Positions 1-7,250 of a stretch of 64,000 nt of DNA are shown one piece after another (the first letter of the stretch is position 1; each line of letters begins with the position of its first letter). The stretch lies in the NCBI GenBank assembly GCA_963771985.1, contig CAVYVO010000003.1:248001-312000 (forward strand). The letters run 5' to 3'. The translations under genes were made by a program, and so were the position numbers. The stretch is from Trebonia sp963771985. Lineage in GTDB: Bacteria; Actinomycetota; Actinomycetes; Streptosporangiales; Streptosporangiaceae. Below the pieces are notes generated by a model. That model was not told the DNA's origin. It ran no database searches and was given only the letters and a program-made list of their open reading frames with translations.

Positions 1-1
1 G

Positions 2-524
2 GATTACCGGGAGGCGTTCCAATTCTTCCAGCCTGGTTTCAGGCTCGATGCAGAACGGGCGCGGCGCGCGGATGCCGGGCAGCCTGAGACATTCGGGGAA
101 GATGATTTTTACCCAGACGCGCGCCCGGCCATGGAAGCCTTGCGCGCGATGGGCATATGGGTTGGAATAGCCGGCAACCAGACGTCCCGTGCAGGTAGTA
201 TCTTGCGCAAGCTGGATCTCCCGGCCGACATGATCGCGACATCTGACGACTGGAATGCAAGCAAGCCAGACGCGTCGTTCTTCCTTGCGCTGCTTGCCGC
301 GGTTCCCTACGAAGCGGGCGAAATCGTGTACGTGGGCGACCGGATCGATAACGACCTGAAGCCGGCTGAAAGCCGAAGGCATACGGACGGCGTTTATCCG
401 GCGCGGCCCGTGGGGTTACATATGGGAGCATCATCCGGACATGCCAGCAGTAGCGGACTGGCAAATGACCACGCTTGCCGAATTGCCGGAGATAGTAGCG
501 CGTGTTAACTCGCCAGCGCGCTGA
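2..524 (+). pseudogene. HAD-superfamily hydrolase, 5'-truncated by window edge and frameshifted
   Basis: The frame is open from base 2 and encodes the cap and C-terminal core of a HAD phosphatase. SKPDASFF looks like the motif III lysine region and VGDRIDNDLKPA like motif IV, which supplies the acidic Mg-binding residues. At about 369-371 the reading shifts. Removing one A from the GAAA run joins this to the other frame, which reads KAEGIRTAFIRRGPWGY, the expected HAD C-terminus, and ends at 524. The nucleophile motif DxD lies upstream of the window. The substrate cannot be told. It is convergent with the XRE gene and overlaps its 3' end. Either a sequencing indel or a genuine broken gene. 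Confidence 0.7.
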
Positions 525-1794
525 TCGTCGTATTCCAGTCGTAAAGCCTTTCGTCCAGCCGGCGAACGCACGGCAGTGATTCCCACTGAGAAAGCGACTC
601 GCGGACCGCGCGTACTCGGGCCATTCCTGTTGCATACCACGTGCGGGCGAGCTGATCGAGAGCCATTTCAGCCAGTCGGCATGCTTCTTCCGGGGCATTC
701 TCGCTTACTGCGACCGCTGCGAGATCGCCGAGTACCACTGACCGCTGTTTCTGGTCGTCTCCGGTGAGCCGGTCCAGAACTCCTCGGAGGGTCTCTTTCG
801 CCGGCCCCGGCTGCCGGTCCACCAGCAGGGTATTTCCCTTAAAGCCGGCTAGCCGTGTCTCGGAGAACCAATCCAGCCACGCCGGCGACGGACGCGATTC
901 TTCGGTGGCGAATATCTCTTCCGCGTGACGGATCAGCTGGAGCGCCTTACGAGTGTCCCCGAAACGGGTTTCGGCTTCCGCCTCGACGGCATCGAGCCAA
1001 GCGAGCATTACGGGCGGCGCAGACGCACGCCGGGCGAATGTCCGGGCCGCCCGCATGCGGTCGCGGGCTTCCTCTGCGCGCTTGGCGTCACCGGAAAACG
1101 CCGGGATAAATGTCATGTGCGCGAGCACCGCCGCGCCGAGCATCGAGTCGTGGGCGTCTTGCGCAGCTTGCAGCGCGGTGACGAAACTTTGCTGCGCTTG
1201 CTGCGGAATCTGCATGTCGAAGAACTCGATGCGCCCGGCGAGAAGGCTTGATTCTGATATGGCGGCGGCAAGGGAGCGGCGGGCCGCTTCAGGCACGGAC
1301 GCAACGAGCACGATCCCGAGTTTGACGTGACTTGCGACCGCATCATGCAGCTGGACCGGCGGGACGGTCCAGTACATGTGGCGGTAGGCGGCCGTGATCA
1401 TGATGTAATCGGCCGCGATAGAAGCGGACAGAGGATCGGCAAGCGCGCGCCGGGGGAACGTCGCGAACGGGCCGCCCGCAATGCCCGCCATAACTGGCGG
1501 GGCGGGCCGTTCAGGTCGCGGGGCTTCGGCATCGTCGGCGGCCCACGGCGGGACGAACCCCAGTTCGCCGACGGGCCGGCTGAACAGATGCTCAAGCGCT
1601 GCCTGATGATCAGGATGGGGCCACGGCGGGTTTTCCGACTCCCACCGCCGCACCGTCCGTTCGTTGATCGAGATGCGGAGGCCGATCTGTGCGCCTGCAC
1701 GCGTGACAGCTTCGGCCAGCTGCTGCTGCGACCGCAGGCCCTGCGCCTGACGCGCGCTGCGCAGCCGAGTGTTGCCCGCCGACTCTGATGGCAT
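505..1794 (-). CDS. XRE-family (helix-turn-helix) transcriptional regulator with long C-terminal helical domain
   Basis: About 429 aa from the ATG at 1794 (upstream in-frame starts at 1824 and 1863 exist). The N-terminus RLRSARQAQGLRSQQQLAEA followed by SINERTVRRWE is a classic XRE helix-turn-helix. The remainder is alanine- and arginine-rich helical sequence like the TPR-like sensor domain of actinomycete XRE regulators. It is divergent from the small ORF and the DUF574 methyltransferase, with GGACAT/ATGTCC palindromes between them. By analogy with such pairs it probably controls itself and the neighbouring methyltransferase; that is inference. The ligand is unknown. Confidence 0.75.
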   Translation of the reverse strand: MPSESAGNTRLRSARQAQGLRSQQQLAEAVTRAGAQIGLRISINERTVRRWESENPPWPHPDHQAALEHLFSRPVGELGFVPPWAADDAEAPRPERPAPPVMAGIAGGPFATFPRRALADPLSASIAADYIMITAAYRHMYWTVPPVQLHDAVASHVKLGIVLVASVPEAARRSLAAAISESSLLAGRIEFFDMQIPQQAQQSFVTALQAAQDAHDSMLGAAVLAHMTFIPAFSGDAKRAEEARDRMRAARTFARRASAPPVMLAWLDAVEAEAETRFGDTRKALQLIRHAEEIFATEESRPSPAWLDWFSETRLAGFKGNTLLVDRQPGPAKETLRGVLDRLTGDDQKQRSVVLGDLAAVAVSENAPEEACRLAEMALDQLARTWYATGMARVRAVRESLSQWESLPCVRRLDERLYDWNTTISALAS

Positions 1795-1841
1795 CGCGAG
1801 AGCCCTCCGTGTCGTTCGCCTCATTTTTCTCACTTTAGAGC

Positions 1842-1946
1842 ATGTCTGCCGGAAACCGGACATAGCAAGTCGGCCAAGGGGTCATGTCCGAGTCTATGGC
1901 CGTTGAGTGTCCGCTTTTACAGCCTAGTTCCGGACATCATGTCCGG
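1842..1946. promoter_or_regulatory. Operator region with GGACAT/ATGTCC palindromes between XRE gene and methyltransferase
   Basis: At 1930-1946 there is a perfect 17-bp palindrome, CCGGACATCATGTCCGG. An imperfect copy lies at 1842-1863 (ATGTC..CCGG / CCGGACAT) over the start of the XRE ORF, and a half site ATGTCCG at 1884-1890. Three related sites in a 105-bp divergent intergenic region are what a homodimeric regulator would bind. Assignment to the adjacent XRE protein is inferred from position. Confidence 0.55.
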
Positions 1947-2012
1947 GCAGTATCGGAGCACTGGAGATGTCAGGCCAGGAAGTGTCTTCACTGTCACCCC
2001 GAAGGAGGCCGG

Positions 2013-2471
2013 ATGCCTTCAGCCTGCATATGGGAATGGGTCATCGACCAGGGGGCCGACTGCGCCCCCTCTGGTGTGTCCGGGACGCGTGACCGGGCTA
2101 TGGAGGCGCTTTCGCGGACTCTGATCTCGGCGGGGACAACGGCTTCCGGCCACGTGGTGCCGCTGACGCTGGTTGACGGCGCGTTCGGGGTCTTTTACCG
2201 GCGCTCGGCTCCGGCGCTCCGGGCCGATTGCGAGGAAGGGGTGATCACGTGGTCTTTACCGACTCCGGCGCCGAGTGGTGGCGGCCCGCTTGGGATGATC
2301 CGCCTGCCATTGATTTCACGGTGCCGTCGCCGGCCCGGATGTACGACTACTACCTGGGCGGGAAGGATCATTTCCCGTGCGACCGGGAGGCGGCCGAGCA
2401 GGCGCTGTCGCTGGTCCCGTCCGGCCGGGAGCTGGCGCGGGCGAACCGGGATTTCCTGGTCCGTGCCGTGA
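2013..2471 (+). CDS. Small ORF upstream of the DUF574 methyltransferase, no own stop before it
   Basis: An ATG at 2013 is preceded by GAAGGAGG with good spacing, so initiation is plausible. The first 80 residues (WEWVIDQGADCAPSG..RDRAMEALSRTLISAG..HVVPLTLVD) look like a real small actinomycete protein. After ITW at 2252, where such a protein would be expected to end, the frame stays open to 2471 inside the methyltransferase gene. A 220-bp same-strand overlap is unlikely, so the natural stop has probably been lost by mutation or a base-call error. Family not identified with confidence. Confidence 0.4.
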   Translation: MPSACIWEWVIDQGADCAPSGVSGTRDRAMEALSRTLISAGTTASGHVVPLTLVDGAFGVFYRRSAPALRADCEEGVITWSLPTPAPSGGGPLGMIRLPLISRCRRRPGCTTTTWAGRIISRATGRRPSRRCRWSRPAGSWRGRTGISWSVP

Positions 2472-3091
2472 CGTACCTGGCGGGGCAGGGGATCGGCCAG
2501 TTCATTGACGTGGGGACCGGGCTTCCGACGAGCCCGAATGTGCATGAGGCGGCCCGGTCGGTTATCCCGGACGCGAGCGTCGTGTACGTCGATAACGACC
2601 CGCTGGTGATGGCTCACGCACGGGCGATGCTGACCGGTTCCCCCGGTGTCATCGCGGTTCGCGGTGACGCCCGGCACCCGTTCGACTTCTTTGCCGATGA
2701 CGCCGTGCGGGAGCTGGTTGATTTCTCCCGCCCGGTCGGGATGCTGTTCGTCGCGGTGCTGCATTTCATCACCGAGGAGGACGACCCGTACCGCAGCGTG
2801 GCATGGGTCCGGGAGCGCCTCGCGCCGGGCAGCTGCCTGGTTGTCTCGCATATCACCAGCGACGGGACAGACCCCGCCGCGATGGCCGCGATCAAGCAGG
2901 CATACAAAGGGGCCAGCGCGCCGGCCGTGTTCCGCACGGCGCACGGCATCCGGCAGTTCTTCGGCGGGTTCGAACTCACCGAGCCCGGTCTTGCCGAGGT
3001 TGGCCGGTGGCGCAGCCCGGCCCCGGAGCCCGCCCCTGCTGCCGTGCGGTTCCTCGGCGCGGCCGGCCGCAAACCCGGTGACGGCGGATGA
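2249..3091 (+). CDS. S-adenosyl methyltransferase of the DUF574 (SAM_MT) family
   Basis: About 280 aa. The N-terminus has the family hallmark PSPARMYDYYLGGKDHF, followed by a nucleotide-binding segment (FIDVGTGLPTSPNVHE) and VVYVDNDPLV. The family is almost confined to actinomycetes; its substrate is generally unknown. The start was taken as GTG 2249 because AGGAAGGGG lies 8 bp upstream; a TTG at 2228 is the alternative. It ends in an ATGA overlap with a 43-codon ORF. It is probably co-regulated with the divergent XRE gene. Confidence 0.85.
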   Translation: MVFTDSGAEWWRPAWDDPPAIDFTVPSPARMYDYYLGGKDHFPCDREAAEQALSLVPSGRELARANRDFLVRAVTYLAGQGIGQFIDVGTGLPTSPNVHEAARSVIPDASVVYVDNDPLVMAHARAMLTGSPGVIAVRGDARHPFDFFADDAVRELVDFSRPVGMLFVAVLHFITEEDDPYRSVAWVRERLAPGSCLVVSHITSDGTDPAAMAAIKQAYKGASAPAVFRTAHGIRQFFGGFELTEPGLAEVGRWRSPAPEPAPAAVRFLGAAGRKPGDGG

Positions 3092-3219
3092 GCCTGAAAC
3101 AGCGGGCGGCGGCCGGCCTGGTAACCAGGTGCCGTGCCGGGCGCTGCGACTGGTACGCAGCCAGGCACGCCGCCCGGTACATCCGTGACGCCCGCCTGTA
3201 TAGAGCCATGCGGTTGTGA
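3088..3219 (+). CDS. 43-residue arginine-rich small ORF coupled to the methyltransferase
   Basis: ATG 3088 overlaps the methyltransferase stop (ATGA), the usual sign of translational coupling. The 43-aa product is basic (MSLKQRAAAGLVTRC then DWYAARHAARYIRDARLY) with two cysteines near the middle. No family recognised. A strong palindrome follows 16 bp after the stop, which fits the end of this small operon. Confidence 0.4.
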   Translation: MSLKQRAAAGLVTRCRAGRCDWYAARHAARYIRDARLYRAMRL

Positions 3220-3235
3220 TGCTGGTCACAGTCTA

Positions 3236-3259
3236 GGGCGGCTCCGGCCGGAGCCGCCC
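3236..3259 (+). terminator. Perfect 24-bp GC palindrome, likely transcription terminator
   Basis: A perfect inverted repeat with 12-bp arms, GGGCGGCTCCGG and its complement, lies 16 bp after the small ORF. There is no U tract, as is common for actinomycete hairpin terminators. Confidence 0.5.
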
Positions 3260-3434
3260 GCCCCCAGCCCGGCCCGCTGACCAGGGACGATAACCGTCCC
3301 CGGGGCCGGGCTGCGAGGCGTGCCCGGCGCATCCGGCCGTGGGCGCGCATGCACGTGTCTTAACGTGCCGTAACGGGCTATCACGCCGTTTCCCGGCAAT
3401 TCACGCCACCGCACGCGTTAGCTACCTTGAGTAC

Positions 3435-4280
3435 ATGACTGAACACGAAACGTCATATACGCGGGTGCGGCGGTCCGACGCCGGCCTCATCCGGCTCACC
3501 GGCCGCGACGTCACCGGACTGTGCCTGGTCGCCGAGCAGTACGCCGCCCCCTACGATCTGCTCGGCGCGGCGCTGGGGGTTCGGCCCGCCCGGCTGCGCG
3601 CCATCACCGCCCGCTGGCGGCACGCGGGCTACGCCCGCACCCAGGTACTGGCCCCCTGCCCGGCATGGTGCTGGCTGACCCCGGCCGGAATGAATGCGTG
3701 CGGCTACCCGTGGCAGGCCCGCCCGCCCGCGCTGGCCCGCCTCGCCCACATCCGCGCGGTGCTGGCCGCCCGGATCTGGCTGTCGGCCATGCCCGAATGG
3801 TCTGGCGGGCAGGCCTGGTGGAGCTGCGAGCGGAAAGCGAAGAAAGAGCCTCCGGCGGGGCCTCAAGCTCATGGATGGCCGCGAGAAGGGCGCGAGGAGC
3901 GCGGGTCTCACGTCGGCTGGCGTCCGGGGGCATCCCGCCGCCGCCGGCCAGGCGCAGCCTGCCACCCAGGTCCCGGAGCCGCAAAAAGACCGCTTGCGGC
4001 CCCGGGACCTGCGCGGCACCCGGAGGGTGGCCGACAGCGACGGGATGAACGCCCCCGGACACCCACCGCCGTTACCCGCCCGCCCGCCCTCAAGGCGCGC
4101 TGCCGCGCGCTCGCCGCAACGAGCAGCCGCCATGTCCCCGCCCCGTCGGCCGCCACGGCAACCGCGCGTCCAGCCCCGGACCAGGGCGGAACCCCAGGTC
4201 AGGGCGGGTACGGCAGTCAGCGGGAGTCAGCACAAAGTCAGGAAACCGTGCAGGATCGAACCGGACTTACAGGTACATAA
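3435..4280 (+). CDS. Winged-helix-like protein with degenerate C-terminal half (probably truncated)
   Basis: ATG 3435. Residues 1-130 look like a folded protein: LTGRDVTGLCLVAEQYAAPYDLLGAALGV then RLRAITARWRHAGYART, a winged-helix pattern, then PAWCWLTPAGM and a tryptophan-rich stretch (SGGQAWWSCERK). From about codon 137 (base 3843) the frame becomes Arg/Pro/Gly-rich and looks non-coding, so the natural C-terminal domain seems to be lost by frameshift or recombination. The N-terminal pattern recalls replication-relaxation or regulatory winged-helix proteins, but the family is not certain. Bases 4281-4364 hold nothing recognised. Confidence 0.4.
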   Translation: MTEHETSYTRVRRSDAGLIRLTGRDVTGLCLVAEQYAAPYDLLGAALGVRPARLRAITARWRHAGYARTQVLAPCPAWCWLTPAGMNACGYPWQARPPALARLAHIRAVLAARIWLSAMPEWSGGQAWWSCERKAKKEPPAGPQAHGWPREGREERGSHVGWRPGASRRRRPGAACHPGPGAAKRPLAAPGPARHPEGGRQRRDERPRTPTAVTRPPALKARCRALAATSSRHVPAPSAATATARPAPDQGGTPGQGGYGSQRESAQSQETVQDRTGLTGT

Positions 4281-4364
4281 CCAGACTTAACAGGTCACGC
4301 ATTCAGACATGCAGAAACGTTCGAATCACCCGTCTGACGTGCTGTTAAGTACCATTACGACATG

Positions 4365-4478
4365 TCCCGACCGGCAGGCCGAACAGCTTGACAGATTGCG
4401 CGATCGACCCGCCGCAGGTCCGGGCCGGCGTAGTGCCCGGACCCTCCAGGAGCCGGGTCCGCTAAACGGCATTGAGCT
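4365..4478 (+). repeat. Dispersed intergenic repeat, copy A (GATTGCGC[A/G]ATC element)
   Basis: Contains GATTGCGCGATC at 4394-4405, then CGACCCGCCGCAGGTCC, CCCTCCAGGAGCCGGG and CCGCTAAACGGCATTG. The reverse complement of 62323-62445 carries the same blocks in the same order, and part of it recurs at 26455-26515. It lies between genes. See the finding on this element. Confidence 0.65.
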
Positions 4479-4530
4479 ATAGCGCCAGAAACCAGGAACA
4501 AAGCGAGCGCGTGCGGGCAGAAGCTACCCG

Positions 4531-5115
4531 TCAGGCTAGTTGCGGGGCATCGCCAGCCGTGCGCGATTCCCATTCGGGCTTGGTTAGCGCGTACTCGACC
4601 TCGCCGTGCTCGGCGCCTTCGATAACGTCGTCTCCGTCATACGGGGTGATGCGCACCAGCGTCAGGCCGCATTTCTCCATGACGCGCCGCGATGCGGTGT
4701 TGACCGTCATCGTGTGCCCGAACACCCGTTCGGCGTCAAGGCCGGTGAATCCCATGTCGATCAGGGCGAGCGACCCCTCGGTGGCGTAGCCCTTGTTCCA
4801 CGCGGACCTGCGCAGCCGGTAGCCGAGGTCGATGTTGGTGATGTCGGTGCGGTGGCCGGGGCGGAGGTGGAACCAGCCCAGGAACTCTCCGGTGGCGATG
4901 GACTCGGCCGCCCAGGTGCCGAGCCGGTCGAACCGCTCGTAGACGGCGAGGTGGAGGGGGATGATCTGGTCCCGGATTTCCTCGCGGGGCGTTGGCCTGC
5001 CGCCGGTGAGGTAGCGCATCACCTCCGGGTCGCTGTTCAGGCCGAACAGGTTGTCTACGTCGTCCTCGGTGAACTGGCGCATGGCCAGTCGCGGCGTTTC
5101 CAGGAGAATGTGCAT
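4531..5115 (-). CDS. GNAT-family N-acetyltransferase (RimJ/RimL-like)
   Basis: 194 aa starting LLETPRLAMRQFTEDDVDNL, the typical RimJ/RimL opening. ITNIDLGYRLRRSAWNKGYA contains the acetyl-CoA-binding R-x-x-W-x-x-G-Y region, and NTASRRVMEKCG is the conserved C-terminal motif. It transfers acetyl from acetyl-CoA to an amine, either a protein N-terminus or a small molecule; the target is unknown. Full length and apparently monocistronic. Confidence 0.85.
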   Translation of the reverse strand: MHILLETPRLAMRQFTEDDVDNLFGLNSDPEVMRYLTGGRPTPREEIRDQIIPLHLAVYERFDRLGTWAAESIATGEFLGWFHLRPGHRTDITNIDLGYRLRRSAWNKGYATEGSLALIDMGFTGLDAERVFGHTMTVNTASRRVMEKCGLTLVRITPYDGDDVIEGAEHGEVEYALTKPEWESRTAGDAPQLA

Positions 5116-5228
5116 ATAACTCAGTATCCCAGTGCTTACTGGTCTGCTCGCCCGTAGGCAAAATACGACGAGCGATAATCCGGGTATGCACGATTCAGAT
5201 AGCGACCGTTCCGCCCGCGGGCACTGAC

Positions 5229-5420
5229 GTGGCCGAGCCGCGAGGTAAGCGCCTGTGGGGCATGGTGGCCTGCCTTGTCGGTGCGCATGACTGGTCTGAC
5301 TGGGAAGTCCGGGATCCGGATCACCCCGACGAGCAGGTCCGGACCTGCGCTCGCTGCGGGCGCATGAAGAGCAACGCCGCCCCGGTTCCCATCAAGGCGT
5401 GGAAGATGCCTTTGCGATAA
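5229..5420 (+). CDS. Small CxxC zinc-ribbon-like protein
   Basis: 63 aa from GTG 5229. Seen: a CLVGAHDWSDW segment and CARCGRMK, giving Cys/His pairs that could bind one zinc. Proteins of this kind are widespread in actinomycetes with no assigned function. The coding region is well separated from neighbours and the composition is normal. Confidence 0.55.
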   Translation: MAEPRGKRLWGMVACLVGAHDWSDWEVRDPDHPDEQVRTCARCGRMKSNAAPVPIKAWKMPLR

Positions 5421-5473
5421 CTCGGCCCCGCGGGCCGCGCCAGCCGTTCGAGCACACGGCTAGAGCACGAAAC

Positions 5474-5487
5474 TAGAACGCGTTCTA
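5474..5487. promoter_or_regulatory. KstR-type box (TAGAACGCGTTCTA) 3' of kstD
   Basis: A perfect 14-bp palindrome matching the KstR consensus TnnAACnnGTTnnA. It lies 1 bp beyond the kstD stop rather than in front of a recognised sterol gene, so its target is unclear. Confidence 0.65.
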
Positions 5488-5488
5488 T

Positions 5489-7189
5489 CTAGTTCCCGGT
5501 CGCCGGACCCGGGACGCGGTCGGGAGCAGAGGCGAGGTCGAGGGCGGCGATGTAGCCGAACGTCATGGCCGGGCCGATCGTCGCGCCCGCGCCCGCGTAG
5601 CTGTGGCCCATCACCGACGCGCTGGCGTTGCCCGCCGCGTACAGACCGGGGATGACCGAGTCGTCCGCGCGCAGCACCCGTGCCCGTGAGTCGGTGCGCA
5701 GGCCGCCCTTGGTGCCCAGGTCGCCGGGCACGATCTTGACGGCGTAAAAGGGCGCGCGCAGCAGCGGCGCCAGGTTCGGATTGGGCCTGCAGCGCGGATC
5801 ACCGTAGTAGCGGTCGTACGCCGAGTCGCCCCGGCGGAACTCCTCGTCGCGGCCCTTCCGCGCGAACTCGTTGAACCGCGCGACAGTCTCGGCCAGTGAG
5901 TCGGCGGGAACGCCGATCGCGTCGGCGAGCCCGCCGAGATCCGGTGCGCGGAACACCGCCTCCGCCGCGTACCAGCGGCGGGGGAGCGGCAGGCGCGGCG
6001 GCAGGCCCGCGAACACGTACCGGTCGCGGTAGCGCTGGTCGAAGACCAGCCAGGAGGGGATGTGCGGGTTTTCCGCCGTGTTCGCCTCGTACATGGCGTG
6101 CACGGCGTCGACATACGGGGCCGACTCGTTCACGAACCGCCGGCCCGCGCCGTTGACCAGGATGCAGCCGGGCAGGCTCCGCTCCGCCAGGCAGAAGTAC
6201 GGGCCGCCGGGCAGCGGGATCGACGGCCCCCACCAGGCGTCGTCCATCAGGCCGGTCGCGGCGCCGAGTTCCTGGCCGGCCACGATCCCGTCGCCGGTGT
6301 TCCCGGCCGAGCCAGTCGTCCAGCCGGTGCCGATCGGCGCCCGCTGGTACCGCAGTCGCATCTCAGCGTTGCGCTCGAACCCGCCGGTGGCGATAAGAAC
6401 GCCGCGCCGGGCCCGGATCAGCAGCGGTTCGCCGTCCCGGATGGCGCGCACCCCGGTGACCCTGCCATCGGTCACCACCAGTCCGGTCAGCGGGGTGTTC
6501 AGCCACACCGGCACGCCGCTGGCCGCCAGCCCGGCCCGCAGCCCGGCCGCCAGCGCCTGCCCGAGGCTGAGCATCCGGTGCCCGAACAGGCGTCTGCGGG
6601 CGAGCCGTCCGGCGACCTTCGCACTGGCCACCAGAGCGCGCGGATGCCGGGGGCCGAGGCTCAGCCACCGGTAGTCGGCCTGGGTGACGGCCACGCCGTC
6701 GGGAACCGGCAGGTACGGCGGGTTCAGGCGGGCGAGCTCGCCGTCGAGCACGTTCCCGTCGAGCGGCACCGGCTCGATGCTGCGCCCGCACGCCAGCCCG
6801 CCGGGCGCCTCGGGATAGTAGTCGGCATAGCCGGGCACCCAGGCGAAACGCAGCGGCGTCTTCGCCAGGACGAGATCCAGCATGGCCGGGCAGTGCTCGA
6901 GCAGCGCCGCCCGCGGCTCATCGGGCACGCAGTCGCCCGTCACGTGCGCTAGGTAGGCGCTGGCCTGCTCGGAAGTGTCACGCACGCCGGCGCGGCGCAG
7001 CACCGCGTTGCCCGGCGCCCATATCCCGCCGCCCGAACGAGCCGTGGAACCTCCGAAAACCCCCGTTTTCTCCAGCACGACGACCGTCGCGCCCAGGTGC
7101 GCCGCGGTGAGCGCGGCCGTCATGCCCGCCGCGCCGCTGCCGGCCACGATGATGTCGAACTCGGCCGCGTCACCCGGCTCTGTTGTCAT
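5489..7189 (-). CDS. kstD: 3-ketosteroid delta1-dehydrogenase KstD
   Basis: About 566 aa from ATG 7189, chosen because GAAGGTGG precedes it. FAD-binding flavoprotein that introduces the C1-C2 double bond into 3-ketosteroids, the step that with KshAB opens ring B. Seen: N-terminal dinucleotide motif (IIVAGSGAAGMTAA), KTGVFGGSTARSGGGIW typical of KstD, a central ATGGFERN loop, and the C-terminal signature GNASASVMGHSYAGAGATIG. Length agrees with Rhodococcus/Mycobacterium KstD. It is divergent from a second KstD-like gene with a KstR-type box in the shared promoter, so induction by a sterol metabolite through KstR is expected (regulator not in window). Confidence 0.9.
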   Translation of the reverse strand: MTTEPGDAAEFDIIVAGSGAAGMTAALTAAHLGATVVVLEKTGVFGGSTARSGGGIWAPGNAVLRRAGVRDTSEQASAYLAHVTGDCVPDEPRAALLEHCPAMLDLVLAKTPLRFAWVPGYADYYPEAPGGLACGRSIEPVPLDGNVLDGELARLNPPYLPVPDGVAVTQADYRWLSLGPRHPRALVASAKVAGRLARRRLFGHRMLSLGQALAAGLRAGLAASGVPVWLNTPLTGLVVTDGRVTGVRAIRDGEPLLIRARRGVLIATGGFERNAEMRLRYQRAPIGTGWTTGSAGNTGDGIVAGQELGAATGLMDDAWWGPSIPLPGGPYFCLAERSLPGCILVNGAGRRFVNESAPYVDAVHAMYEANTAENPHIPSWLVFDQRYRDRYVFAGLPPRLPLPRRWYAAEAVFRAPDLGGLADAIGVPADSLAETVARFNEFARKGRDEEFRRGDSAYDRYYGDPRCRPNPNLAPLLRAPFYAVKIVPGDLGTKGGLRTDSRARVLRADDSVIPGLYAAGNASASVMGHSYAGAGATIGPAMTFGYIAALDLASAPDRVPGPATGN

Positions 7190-7209
7190 GCCACCTTCAA
7201 GCGCCATAC

Positions 7210-7223
7210 TAGAACACGTTACA
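7210..7223. promoter_or_regulatory. KstR-type box between kstD and the KstD-like gene
   Basis: TAGAACACGTTACA fits TnnAACnnGTTnnA. It lies 21 bp before the kstD start on one side and 27 bp before the TTG start on the other, so it can control both divergent genes. Confidence 0.75.
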
Positions 7224-7250
7224 GTTTTATGCGTCCGATAGGGAGGTGGC

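Noticed and set aside
4318..4330. GTTCGAATC resembling the T-loop of a tRNA
   Set aside because: The flanking bases do not pair as a T stem and no acceptor, D or anticodon arms can be found upstream.
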